From assembly GCF_904848625.1 (NCBI RefSeq), contig NZ_CAJHCP010000018.1, forward strand, positions 47,204 to 111,203: DNA of 64,000 nt, written 5' to 3'. The position numbers and the translations under genes were made by a program. Positions 1-11,700 of this stretch are shown here, one piece after another; position 1 is the stretch's first letter, and every line of letters begins with the position of its first letter. The notes beneath the pieces are model-generated. The model was not told the DNA's origin, made no database searches, and saw nothing but the letters and a program-made list of their open reading frames with translations. Origin of the DNA: Paraburkholderia metrosideri (GTDB lineage Bacteria; Pseudomonadota; Gammaproteobacteria; Burkholderiales; Burkholderiaceae).

Positions 1-301
1 CACTTTTCGCTAGCGCGGCAACGCCGGTGTTGATGAGGAATATGCCCGAGGCAATACGTCGGACTAGGCCTGTACAGCGATTCATGCACCGAGCCAGCAA
101 GGCGTACCCGACGGTAAAATAAAGTGTCTTGGCGATCGCATTATTGATCGTCGAGACGCGCTGCGTTGCCGAGGCTTGCGGGCGAAACCAAAGGGAACCA
201 CTACGGTTGCTGCCATTAGCGCCGCCACCACTCGCAGGATCGAAGACAGGTGGAGTACCAGCTGTGCGACGCCGAATTTCGTTCGCTTCATTTCGGTTCA
301 T
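1..301 (-). CDS. Membrane protein of the orphan CDI module, C-terminus cut by window edge
   Basis: An open frame begins at ATG 301 and stays open to base 1, so at least 100 residues are present and the stop lies outside. It begins MNRNEANEIRRR, has a Gly/Ser/Asn-rich stretch and then hydrophobic segments (around TLYFTVGYALLA and IASGIFLINTGVAAL). The start overlaps the end of the 288-560 gene by 14 bases, which suggests translational coupling. A competing closed frame (82-291, coupled by ATGA) turns basic and low in hydrophobicity in its second half and looks like a shadow. Function unknown; the place just after a toxin/membrane-immunity pair suggests an accessory or second immunity protein. 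This is inference. Confidence 0.6.
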   Translation of the reverse strand, partial: MNRNEANEIRRRTAGTPPVFDPASGGGANGSNRSGSLWFRPQASATQRVSTINNAIAKTLYFTVGYALLARCMNRCTGLVRRIASGIFLINTGVAALAKS

Positions 302-560
302 CCTGCTTATCGTCTTCGGTTTTGTAGCTCTCGCGCGCCTTCTTGTAGCTGTTGTCGAAGGGTTTGATATTTAGCAATTTGGCCCGACTGGTCATTCCAC
401 CGACAAGCACTGACAAAAAGCCGACTAACAAGAAAACTCTGGCCCAAATGACTGGGAGTTCAAATTCAAGTGCGATAGCGGCAAGTCCTATTCCCATAAC
501 GATTAGCGTCAAGCGAAGCCATGAAGCTAGGTTGCCGTTGTCGATGAATCTGATCTTCAT
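288..560 (-). CDS. Two-helix membrane protein, candidate immunity protein of the orphan CDI module
   Basis: A 90-residue protein with two hydrophobic helices (about residues 14-30 and 36-56, e.g. LTLIVMGIGLAAIAL and VFLLVGFLSVLVGG) and a charged, Lys/Asp/Glu-rich C-terminal tail. Its ATG overlaps the stop of the orphan toxin frame by four bases (ATGA), the usual arrangement of a toxin and its cognate immunity gene. CDI toxins that act on membranes are known to have membrane-embedded immunity proteins, so the topology fits. I do not recognise the family by sequence; the immunity role rests on position. Confidence 0.6.
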   Translation of the reverse strand: MKIRFIDNGNLASWLRLTLIVMGIGLAAIALEFELPVIWARVFLLVGFLSVLVGGMTSRAKLLNIKPFDNSYKKARESYKTEDDKQDEPK

Positions 561-2198
561 TTTTTCCCCTTGGAAGTTTGCGGCCCGAAAATGCCATCTA
601 TCTTTTCTTGCACGTTCATAGCCACGCCACTACCGTTTACTTGATTCACCAACTCATTCACGGCAGGGGTCAACATGGGCGATGCCGCCGATATGTAGTT
701 CGATGCAATAGACGTAGAACCATTAAAAAGGTATTGCCCAGTATTCGGCTTAGCCAATTGCCCAACGGCATCTGCGGCGATTCCTATGATTGGTCCGCCG
801 TATGCAATACCCTCACAGACTACTGAGCAAGGTGTTATCGACGCACCCGCTGCCGCAAGTGACGATACACGTCCCGCGTTAGTAGAAACCATCCCCGCTG
901 CATCTGTCGTTGTGTTACGCATGAAGTCCGCGTCGCTCTTGTCGAACTTGGTAAACGGTCCCGTTATAGATGACGACCTCGAACGGGACAACGGATCGTA
1001 TGAAACTGTGCCCGGCACGTCGGTGGCAGAGTTCGACAGAATATATGACTGCAATTCCAGATTCGCCTGTGCCGTTATCTGCGTCAGGATCGGCTTGCCG
1101 TCGGCCGTTGTTCCTGCCGACATCCACTGTGCGCCCGAGTCCGTAGGTGCCTGACCAATGAGGGTCGTAGGTGCGCCTGATTCGTTGGTTCCGTTCGAGG
1201 TTGCGCCCATGATGCGCATCTGGTCCTCAATTTGCGCCTGCGAATACAGTCCGCCGCTCTTGTCGGCGAGTTGCTTGGCTACGGCCTTTTCTTCGGGGTG
1301 CAACTGCCGGTTGAAGCGATCCACCGCCGAACCCGCCGTTGCCCCAGCCGCTCCACCTACCCCGCCTATCCCCGTCGCGGCCACATTCGCGACGATGTTA
1401 CCCAGCGCCTTGTCCAGATCGGCGTTACCCGTCGGGCTCGAATCCGCGATGGGCTGGCTCAATTCATCAAGCTTGCCCGCCGACTTCGACGCGATCGCTG
1501 CGCCCACTGCTGCACCCGCTGCACCTCCAATACCGCCGGAACCCAGCCCACCCACCACCGCTGCCCCCGCCGCCTGAAGTTCCGCACGCGAATTGCCGCC
1601 GTCCTTCCACGCATCCATCCCCGCCTGGTCGCCAGTTGCCTCCGCTTCCCTGTACTTCGAATCCGCGTAATCGCCGATGCGTTGCGCCACCGCCGCCGAT
1701 GCGGCCGTTACCGCGTTCATCAGATCGGCCTGGTTGTTCACCAGCTGGTTCACGTCCGGCAGCTTCTACCGTGCCGTTCGTGCGGCTCGTGTCGCGGCTC
1801 AGACTCGCGATGTCCTGCTCCTGATTGGCACCGTCGGTGACGTTGATCGTGCCCGCGCTGATCGCACTACGTGTTGTCGCGTCCGAACTGCCGCTATCGT
1901 TCGCGAACGTCGGCAGTGCACCGCCCGTGTCCTTGCCCGACGTCTGGCCCGTGGTCGCGTCGTTGTTCCCGCCACTGCCTGCGGTAACACCTGCACTGAT
2001 GCCCGTGCTCGTGGCGGTGTAGTCGGAGTGATTTTTCAGGTCCGAGAACGAGAGCGTGCCCGTGTTGAGCGTATTCCTGTCTGCGTCGGCATCACTCGCA
2101 ATCAGCGCGCCCTTCAGGTCGGTGTTGCCCTTAACGGTAATGTCGAAGCCGTCCGTGCCCGCGTGTATGCCCGACTGCTCCTCGACACTCGCATAGGG
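557..2198 (-). pseudogene. Orphan CdiA C-terminal toxin module (frameshifted partial duplicate of cdiA)
   Basis: From about 2198 the minus strand encodes a partial repeat of the CdiA end: YASVEEQSG and GNTDLKGALIASDADA match YAGVSEQAG and GNTDLKGGLIASDADA of the full protein at about 4205. Homology runs through the VNQLVNNQADLMNAV pretoxin region. Near base 1763 the reading frame shifts: GTVE is followed in another frame by LPDVNQ, and a two-base loss (or one-base gain) would restore the alignment. After the DRFNRQLHPEEK segment the sequence diverges from CdiA and ends in a different toxin-like tail with hydrophobic stretches (IAYGGPIIGIAADAVGQLA). It has no signal or secretion domain, so it fits an orphan toxin cassette kept for recombination into cdiA. 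Confidence 0.75.
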
Positions 2199-2207
2199 GA
2201 GTTGACC

Positions 2208-2510
2208 ATGGCTGATGCCAATCTTAAACCACGTCGGGCACGCGACGAACACGTCACGCGCATTTCCGTCCCGCTTGAAGCTGACCACGCGCACGAACAC
2301 GACAGGCGTATGACCTTTCCCTGGATGCAGATCACCGATGCCATGCTCGAACACGCGGGCTTCCTGCCGGGCAACCAGGTCCTGTTCAGCATCGACTACC
2401 GGCACGGACATATCACCATTACCCCGGACTATGACTACAGGATCGCCAGCAGGTACATGACCGAACCTGAAGCCGAAGCCATGCTGAAACGACGCAGCAG
2501 ACGCAACTGA
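2208..2510 (+). CDS. SymE-like toxin family protein
   Basis: ATG 2208 follows the ribosome site AGGGGAG and gives 100 residues. The segment FPWMQITDAMLEHAGFLPGN followed by ITITPDYDY matches the SymE/AbrB-like fold pattern (FPWI-L-G-WL-AGF-G...ITP). SymE proteins are SOS-linked toxins of type I toxin-antitoxin systems, and recent work treats some as nucleoid-binding proteins. It lies on the strand opposite to the CDI genes, and its ribosome site touches the exact base region where orphan CdiA homology begins. No antisense SymR-type RNA can be established by eye, although the minus strand here is presumably transcribed from the cdi promoter. A hairpin follows the stop. Confidence 0.75.
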   Translation: MADANLKPRRARDEHVTRISVPLEADHAHEHDRRMTFPWMQITDAMLEHAGFLPGNQVLFSIDYRHGHITITPDYDYRIASRYMTEPEAEAMLKRRSRRN

Positions 2511-2526
2511 GCAACACCCATAAACA

Positions 2527-2552
2527 GCAAACCCGGCCGCGGCCGGGTTTGC
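2527..2552 (+). terminator. Hairpin after the SymE-like gene
   Basis: A 12-base-pair perfect stem (GCAAACCCGGCC / GGCCGGGTTTGC) with a two-base gap lies 16 bases after the symE stop. Only a short T-rich tail (TTTG) follows on the plus strand and a weak one on the minus strand. It could end symE transcription or act in both directions at this junction. Confidence 0.55.
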
Positions 2553-2611
2553 TTTGTCAATCATGAATGAATGGGTGATGACTATAAAGATGCGGCTGGT
2601 ATCAACCTATT

Positions 2612-2755
2612 TCAATATCGACCCCATATCTTAGCGATGACCAAATAGCCAACGACAGCGACAGCTAGCCCGACAAATATCCAATAGAATATTTTTTCGG
2701 ATTTGCTCATTTTGTTCCACTTCTCTGGCGAAGGACCACCACCCACTGCAGGCAT
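2612..2755 (-). CDS. Small one-helix membrane protein, candidate CdiI immunity protein
   Basis: ATG 2755 lies 12 bases after the cdiA stop, with a strong ribosome site (AAGAGG, spacing about five). It gives 47 residues: a short polar start (MPAVGGGPSPEKWNKM), then one clear membrane helix (IFYWIFVGLAVAVVGYLVIA) and a short basic end (KIWGRY). A second ATG at 2710 would give 32 residues and still keep the helix. Immunity genes normally follow cdiA directly, and this is the only frame with a good start in the gap before the orphan module. A tiny membrane immunity protein would suit a pore-forming or membrane-directed toxin. The role is inferred from position; the family is not recognised. Confidence 0.6.
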   Translation of the reverse strand: MPAVGGGPSPEKWNKMSKSEKIFYWIFVGLAVAVVGYLVIAKIWGRY

Positions 2756-2767
2756 TTCCACCTCTTA

Positions 2768-5700
2768 CTATTGAGCAGATTTTCCGACTGGCATCGAATG
2801 ACTCCACGGAATAACCCCATAAGATATCTTGTCACCAGCCGTTCCAACACCCACTTCAACGGCAGTAGCACCGCCATAGCCGTGCGTAACAGCACCAACG
2901 ATATTGAATGGCAACGGCGTTGGTATAGATATAAATGCCTGATTGCCGTCACCGTTCATAAAATTATTAGTTGACGCAGCATTATTGGCCCCAAAGATCC
3001 AACCGACCGTGGCACTGGCCCCCAACGACCAATTAGTCGAAGCAGGATTACCTTGTGCGACGCCGAAAGCCAGATATTTTGTGCCGTCGTACAGGTTTAT
3101 AGCACCCCCAGCCGTACCAGACAGCACCCCGAAATTCAATGTTGCGTAGTTGGGCTGGAGAGTCCCGGCGGCAGCATCTGCATTTGTCCCCTGAGCCTGA
3201 ATCGCCGCATTCAGCGTCGCATCACTGCACTGCGCCCCCGCTGGACACACCTGTGATACCAGGTCTTTCGGTTTCCGGTGTGCCGACTGGTTATACAACT
3301 CAACATTCGATGCAGTGCTCGCCCCAACGCCGCCACCGACCAGCGCACCGCCGACGCCGGCAACCACATTGGCTGCAATGTTGCCCAGCAGTTCCGAACC
3401 GGTAGCTGAGCCCACGCCCTTGTAGATATCTTCCAACTGCTTCGCCATCGCTGCCGACAGCCCCGCGCCCGCTGCACCCTGAAGGGCTGTTCCGAAAACA
3501 CCGCCACCGAGCCCACCGATCAACGCCCCACCCGCAATATGCAGCGCTGTTCTGTTCGTCCCACCCTCATCCCAGTCAGCCGCCTCCTGCCCATACTGCG
3601 CAGCGAGCGCCGTGTCACCTGCGGCAAGGGCGATCTGCTGGTTGTCCTGAGCTTCTTTCTGCTTGCCGTCCGCATACTGCCCGATCCGTGTTGCCACCGC
3701 TTCGCCCGCAGCAGTCACCGCGTTCATCAGATCCGACTGGTTATCCAGCAGTGCGTTCACATCCGGCGTCTGCGCCACCGTCCCGTTCGTGTTCAACGTG
3801 TCGCGATTCAGCGCGGCGACATCCTGCGTCTGGTTCGCGGCATCGGTCACGTTGATCGTGCCAGCACTCACGCCGCTCTTTGTCGTCGCGCTGTCGTTGC
3901 CGCTGTCGTTGGCGAACACCGGCAGCGCACCGCCTACGTTATGGCCCGACGTGACACCGTGAGTGGCGTAGTTGTTGCCGCCGTCACCCATACTACCGCC
4001 CACAGTGATGCCACTCGAATGCGCGTTGTAACTCGACGTGTTCTGGATCTCGCTATACGTCAGCGTACCAGTCGTCAGCGTGTTTTTCGACGCATCGGCA
4101 TCGCTCGCAATGAGCCCGCCTTTCAGGTCCGTGTTACCTACAACGCTGACCTTGAATCCACCGTCGCCAGCCAGCAAGCCCGCCTGTTCGCTGACGCCTG
4201 CATAGCTCGCATTCGCGTTGCCGTTCTGCGCGCTGACACTGCCGCTCACACCGCCCATGCTGGCGCTGAAGCCGCCACCCGCGCTTTGCTGATGAGCATC
4301 GCTCGTCATCGTGTCCTGCACGCTCACGATATTCAGATTGCCGCCAACGCTGGCCGTAATCTGTCCAGCGCCCACATTCGAGCCGATGATATTCGTGTCA
4401 CCACCGGAAATGATCGTGGCGCTGTTGCCCGCCGTGACACGCGTGTTGTTCCGCATCGCGGCGTCACTGTTGCCGTTGCCGCTCGCTTTCGAAGCGGACG
4501 CATCGACACCCCAGCCATTCGTGCCGTACGAAATGCCAATGCTCGCGCTGCCTGACTGGTTCGTGCTGCGTGTCGAATCGGTGTCGGTCGTATTGACTAG
4601 ATTGACCTGATTCGTCGCGGCCAGTAACACGTCGTTCGCTGTCACGTTCGACCCGGCGATGGTCACGTTGCCACTACCGGGTGTGCCGTTGCCGGTCGCA
4701 ACGAATGCGGCGGTCCCACCTGCCGTGACGGTCGACCCCTTCTGCGTGGTCGAATCTTCCGTGAAGGTACTTGCGGAATGACTCGATCCGAAGCTCAATT
4801 CGACTTTCATCTGCGGCGTGGTGCCGGATGCCAGGTCGCTGACGAGACCGCCCGCAGCGAGGTTCGCATCCCATGCTGCGCTGGCTGCCGCAATACCGTG
4901 CAGTGCCGACGCACGCCCATCCTGGCTCCGGCCCGTCGCGCGAGACTGATCGACGGCATTCGATACCGCATCAATAACCGGCGCCTTCAGCGCAAGCGTA
5001 AAGCCGCTCTGCTGGACCTTGTGCGTTTCGTCCGCATGGGCCGTGTCGGTCGCCGCGTCAATCGTGACGTTCGCACCCGTGCCGGTGATATTCCCGGCTG
5101 CAATCAGGTCGCTACCGGTCACATGCAGATCGTTGCCCGCCGAAATGTTCAGGTTTCCATTCAGCGAGCCAATCGTGCTGCCGGTGTTCGCCACCTGTGA
5201 CGTAATGGTCGAATCGGTCTGCGTCTTGGTGCCAACCGATATACCGATGCCACCACCCGAGCCGATACCGAATTCGTGTTCCTTGCTGTAGCTCGATGTG
5301 GCCTGGGTGTCCTGCGAGGTTGTGATATTCACGTTGCCCGCAGCCGCCAGATTTACATCGTTCGTGCCGACGACCGTTGCTCCCTCGACGGTCAGATCCT
5401 TTCCGGCGCTGATCTGCACGGTATCGCCCGACACGGTACTCGCCACGCCGATGTTCGCCTGAGTGCTCTGCGACGTGTCGGTAGTCGAGCCATGAACGAA
5501 ACTGCCGCGCTTCGATTCAACGGCGACAGCGCTATCGTGCTCCTCGCGTGCCTCGTTGATGGTGACATTGCCGGATGCTGCGATCGTTGCCGTACCCGCA
5601 CCGTTGTCCACGCCGTTCGTTACGCCCGCCGTCAGCGACGAACCGGTCAGCGTCACGTTGCCGTTGCCCGCGTCCGTGCTGAGCGCCCCCAGCGTTGCGT

Positions 5701-8700
5701 TACCGGCCGCCGTGAAGCTCGTGCCGATCGTCTGCTCGTCATACGTATGGTCGACTTCCTGGCGCGTCTTGCTGTCGGTGGCAACATTGTCATACCGCAC
5801 GGTATCCGTCACGGTGGTTGCCGTCAGGTTGCCGCCCGCCACAGCCGCGAGGTCGCCGCCCGCGCTAACCTGCGCGCCCCTGAGCGTCATGTCGTTGCCG
5901 CTTTGAATCGCAAGGCCGCCACCCGCCGAGATCGCGCTGGTCTGGTTCGTCGTGCCACTCGCTTCCCAGTGATGCTGGTCGTTCAGCGTGACAGACTGGG
6001 ACGTGGTCGACTGCACCGCATCCACCGTGATGTCGTGGCCTGCCGTGATCTGCGCATTACCACCCGCCGCGATAGTCGCGCCATGCACCATCAGGTCGTT
6101 GCCGGCTGCGATCACCATGTCACCAGTCGATACAATCGTGCCCTGCGCGCCGAGCAGGGTCTGACTGACCTTGCTGTCGCCCGCAGCACTGCTGACACCA
6201 ACGGCATCGACCAGCGTCGCATTGACGATGTTGTTCCCCGCCAGCACCGCCACCCGATTGCCGCTAATCATGCCCGACGCGTTCACCACGTCATTCGTCG
6301 CCGATACCACCGTCGTCCCGTTCGCGCCGCTACTTGCGACCGTGCCGCCCCGATTCAGGATATCGGTCGCGCTGACCACCGTCTGCGTGCCGCCCTTGAT
6401 GACGCCGGAGTTGGTCGCACTGCCAGTGGCGTGAATCTCGACATCGTCAGCGGCAATCAGCGCGCCGGTTGGTTGCAGGTCATTTGCATGGGTCTGCGCG
6501 AGATACACCACTGGCGCGAGCACCTGCTGCGTGGTGCCATCGGGCAGCGTCACCGTCTGGCTCACCAGCCAGACGATATCGCTCGTCAACGCATCCATTT
6601 GCGCCGCCGTCAGCGCAATACCCGGCTCAAGTCCGAACTGCTGCGCGACATTCACGCCACTCGTCATCAGCGCGGTGTATTCATCCAGATTGTTCGTGTA
6701 CCCCTGCAGATACACGCGGCCCGTGAGCTGCGTGATCTGGTCTCGCACCATCTGTTCTTCATACATGCCGTCGCCAAGACGCTTCTCGACGCTCTGCGGA
6801 TTCAGCCCCAGTTGCTTGAGCATGTAGTCGCTCGAGATGAAGTTCGTATAACTGGTCAGGCGCGGGTCGGTGACGATCAGGTAAGACGCGCCGGGCGCAG
6901 CTTGGTACTTATAAAGGCCGCTCGTCGGCAGCGTGATCTTCAGCGCGCCAGTCGGGCCCGCAACCGATTGCGGCGCATTGATCGTCTGGGTCTCGCCGGT
7001 GGCGAGGTTAACCGTCTGCGCGCCACCGCCCGTCATGCCGCCCACTGCACCATTTGCGCCGAGCGTGCCGCCCGTCGCACCGGTGGCCGAGTTAGCCGCC
7101 GCCACATTCGTATTGTTGATGTCGGTCGCGCTGATCTGCACCGTGTTGTTCGCGACGATCGTCCCGCCAGTGCCGCCGATGGCAACCGGCGATAGCACAA
7201 TCGATGGCTCGGTCACCAGACCCACGTCCCGCGTGGGATTCTCATTCCACGCATAGGTCGAAGCGATATCCTGCCGCTGGTACTGGTACAGCGTCTGGCC
7301 CAGATTGTTGACCTGCGTGCCACCGTAGCTGCCGCTCGCGGAGGGATCGAGCGCGGTGTCTTGCGTGGTACTGCCGATCTGGATCGAGCCTCCTGCAGCA
7401 ATCGCGCTGTACTTATTGTTCAGCGTCCCAACATTGGCGAGAGTCAGGTTGCCGCCAGCAAGAAGCTGGGCCTGCTGCGCCTGGGCCGTCACCTGATCCT
7501 GCTGGATGGTCGTCGTGGTGTCGCGCGCAATCTCCACACGCTGGTAGCCATTGTGTGAGTCACTGCGCACCGGATATTCGGTGGCGGGGTCGTAGTTGAT
7601 ATTCGGGTCGTAGCCATCCCAGTACGTGACCGTAACCGAGCCATCGGGATTCGCCGTGGACGTGTTGTACCAGATGGTCTGCTGGCCGCCGTTCACGCTC
7701 ACGACCAGCGCGCGGTCCGTAGCGTTCGGGCCCGAGGTTTCCGAAACCACGTCGGGGGCGGCGTAGGTGGTTGTAAGCGGTGTCTTGTAGGGACCCGACC
7801 AGACCGAATCGCCACAGCCCGCATTCCCGTCGCCGTTGGCAGGGGTACAGGCGATGTACTTGCTGCGTTTGGTCTGGTGCACTGTCGAAACGTCAGTCGT
7901 CACGGTCTCGACAGTCGGTGCGGGGCGCGAGTTTGTCAGCGTCTGCGTCGCGATTTCGTTATTGCCCTGTGCCTCGACGGTGGACTGGTCGTTGGTGACC
8001 GAATTGCTGCGGTTCGCGAGCAGGCCGTTTGCATCGCGTGCGGCGTCGGCGGCGACGTTGATATCGCCGAGGCTGAACAGGTTCGCGCCACCCGTGTTCG
8101 AGATATCGCCCGATGAGTAGAGGTTCAGTTGCGAAGCGGCGGCCATGATGGCGGCGGCCCCGGTATTGGCGATGGACTGGCTGCCATTGAGGGTGACGGT
8201 GTTGCCGATGATGGTGGCCGTATTGGTGAGCGTGGCGCTGTTCGTCGTAACGTTGTCGCCCTCGATGCGACCTTCATTGGTGATCGCGTTCGCCGCGTTG
8301 ACAGTCGTGCTGGCTGAATTCAGGTCGGCACCCGCCTGGTTGTCCACGTTCGTCGCGTTGAGCGTAAGCGCATTGACCGCGCCGAGCGCTCCCTGATTCG
8401 TGAAGTTGCCTGCGGTAGTGAAGGTCAGGTCGTGATTCGCCTGAATCAGATTGGCCGCGCCTAACGTGTAGTCGCCGTTGAGCGTGATGGCGCCATCGTT
8501 GCCGGCAATAATCCTGCCGTCGCCGGTAAGCTGATTTGTCGTCAGGCTCAGGCTCTGGTCGCTGCCGATTGCGCCGCCCTGGTTTGCCAGCGTGCCCGCC
8601 GTAATGGCTACGCTACCGCCACTGCCGGTATCGTTGCCGATCCGTCCCGACGTGTTATCGAGCGTCGTCACGTTCAGATCGAGCGCACCGTTGGCGTGGA

Positions 8701-11700
8701 TCGACCCGCTCTGGTTCATGACCGCCGCGCCCGCCTGGTCGAGCCTGAGATTATTTGCGCCAGAGAGCGAGCCGCCGGTGTTGTTGACCGACTGCACGAC
8801 GTTCAGCGCCAGGTCCTGGCCCGACACGATTTGCGCGCCATCCGTGTTCGACAGCACCTGCGCGTTCACAGTCACGTCACCATTGCCGCCGATGGTGCCC
8901 GCGCCATTCACGCCACCCGTATTCGAGTTCGTCACGGTCGCGGCATCGACTGTCGTCGCGCCGTTGCCAATGTTGGCGATGCGGCCATCCGTATTGTCGA
9001 GCGATGCGCCAGCGACAGCGAGTATCGCGCCCGCGCCATTGGCCTCGATCTGGCCACCGGTGTTGTCGATAACACCCTGCGCAGAGGCTTTAACTGTGCC
9101 GTTGCCCTGAATCATTCCGGCGCGGTTGCCGAGCGTGCCGCCGGATTGCACCGACGCCGCGCCACCCGCGATGACTGTGCCGTCCGCATTGTCGACACTG
9201 CCGCCATTGACGGACACGTCGCCATTGCCTCCAATCAGGCCATTGCCCGAATTGGTGAGTGCGCCGCTGGCGCTCACGGTCGTCGCGGAAGTGCCGCTGT
9301 TGGCAATCGTGCCGCCATCGTTGACGATGCTCTGCGCCGACACGGCGAGCGCGTCATTGGCCTGAATCGTGCCACCGGCATTGTCGAGCGCACCTGCATC
9401 GGTCACGGTGACGTTCTGCGCGCCGACATAGCCGCCCGCGCTGTTATCGAGCGAGGCCAGTTTCAGCACCGCCGAGGACTGGCCCGCGAGCTTGCCGCCA
9501 CGGTTTGACACCGCGCCGCCCTCGATGGAAAGCGCCCCGTTGGTCGCGACCGTGCCGCCGTTATTCGACAGTGTTCCGGTATTGATCAACAGCGTACCGT
9601 TGCCCGAGTTCGCAATCGTGCCGTGATCGTTGACGAGCGTCGCAGGACCGAGCGTCAGGTTCGCTGCGTTGGTCTGCAATGAGCCGTTCGTATTGTCGAG
9701 CGTGCCTGCGACGGCGATAGTCGTTGCTCCCGTGCCGGTCTGCGTGATCGTGCCGCCGTGGTTGACCAGGTTCCCAGCAACTAGCGCAAGCTGGTCCGCG
9801 CTGATCGAGCCCGCGCTGTTATCGAGCGTCGCGGCGCTCGTCATTGCTTCCTGTCCGGCTGAGATCGAGCCGAAGTTCACCAGCGCCATGCCGGCCGATG
9901 CGTTGACGTTCCCATTCGCCGCCAGCGTGCCGCCATTGGATAGCGTTTGCACGGCCGTCGCGATCAGGTTCTGCACGGCCGTTATCGAACCGGCGTTCGC
10001 GATCTGTCCTGCCTGGACAGTCACGCTACCATTGCCGCCGATCGTACCGTCCGCGTCATTGTTCAGCAGGCCGACCGTCGAGAGGGACAGGCCGTCAGCG
10101 TTCAGCGACACAACATGTCCCGCCGTGTTGTCGAGGCTGCCTGTGTGCGCGTTCAGCGCGCCTGCGGCCTGTATCGTGCCGCCCTGGTTCGAGACGCCGC
10201 CCGCGACGTTCGCCGTCAGCGTGTCGCCCGAGACGATCTGGCCGCTACGATTTGATAGCGCGCCTGCGGTAATCGTTTGAGCGCCGCCCGACGAGAGCGC
10301 AGCGGCATCGTTCGTCAGGGTGCCGCTGGCGGTGGCTTTCACGGTGCCGCCTGCGGTGGTTGTCGCGCCAGACAGATTCAGGTCGCCGCCGCTGGCGTTC
10401 AGCGCGAGATTGCCGGTCGTCGAGGTCGTACTGCCAGACAGGTTGACCGACGCGCCCTGAAGGGTTGCGTTTCCCCCTGCGGCGTTGCGGCCCGTTGCGG
10501 AAAGCCAGCCGGTTGCACTCACGCTCAGATCGCCCGTTTGCGCGATCGATCCATCGTTGTTGATGCCTGCGCCCAGCGTGCCGGTTGACGCGACGCTGCC
10601 CGCGTTGACGGTCAAGCCCTGCTGCGCAGCCAGCGTGCCGCTGTTGGTCAGTACGCCCGGTGTATTCACCGAGACAAACTGCTGCGCGTAAGTCGTGCCA
10701 CTGTTGTCGACATCGCCCGCGGCCACCGACAGGTTGCCACTCGCGTTCGTCTTGCCCGTGAGTAGCAGCTTGCCCTGCGTGGTGAGAGTCAGGTCGCCCG
10801 CCTGCGCAGCAATCACACCCGCGCTCGAAACACCGACCCCGTTTTCCGTCCCCACCAGAACGATACGATTCGCGTACATTCCGCCGAGCTGGCTTACATC
10901 GATTGACACGGCTGATGGTGCGCCATCGCCTTTAATCGGCGCTGCGTCGAGTGTGTCGTGGTTAATGCTGTTCGCACCGGTCACGACATTCAGGTTCTTC
11001 GCATAGATCGCTGCGTTCGCCTGGACTGCGCGCGCGAGCAGATCGACCTGATCAACATCGCCAGCGTTCAGGCCCGCGCCCTGGATGGTAATGTTGCCGC
11101 CCGTTACGTCAAACCGGCTCAGGTTGCCGCTCGCATCGAGGATCGGCATACCGGTAGTGAGCACGCCGCGGGTGGTATTGATCCAGCCGCCGCCATTGAC
11201 CACAATCCCCGAACCGTTCGCCACGACGACTTCGGCCTTGCTTCCGGCCACCTCGATATACCCGCGCAACTGACTCGGCGAATTGCTGTTCACCTGATTA
11301 AGAATGATCCGCGCGGATTGGCCCGGCTGCAGATTCGCGTTGCCGTTGATCATGCCCGCCTGCTGCGTCTGAACGAGCGTCGATGAATTGTTCAGGATGA
11401 TGCCAGCCTGCGGCACATCAAATTGCGAATAGGTGTTCCGGGATACGCCAGCCCCGCTGGGCCGGTTAATGTTGACCTGCGCGATGCCATTCTGCGTCTG
11501 GATCACGGGCGGCGCATGCGCGCCCTCGCCGACCACCTGTGCATCAACCAGCCTTGGGGCCGCGCCAAACAGAACCAGCGCGGCAAACGCCGTGTGCCTC
11601 ATTGAAAATGATGAAATGCCGCCCGTTGCAGAGTGATGAGTGGTCTCCCCGGAATCTGCGTTGCCCGTTCCCGCCACGGTTTCTGCGACCGCGACCAGCA

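Noticed and set aside
82..291. 69-codon minus frame coupled to the immunity candidate by ATGA
   Set aside because: Its second half is Arg-rich and not protein-like, whereas another frame from 301 stays open to the edge with membrane helices.
3539..10588. Long plus-strand frames antisense to cdiA (e.g. 5276-7195)
   Set aside because: They arise from the repetitive codon pattern of cdiA; Arg/His/Ala-rich with no domain.
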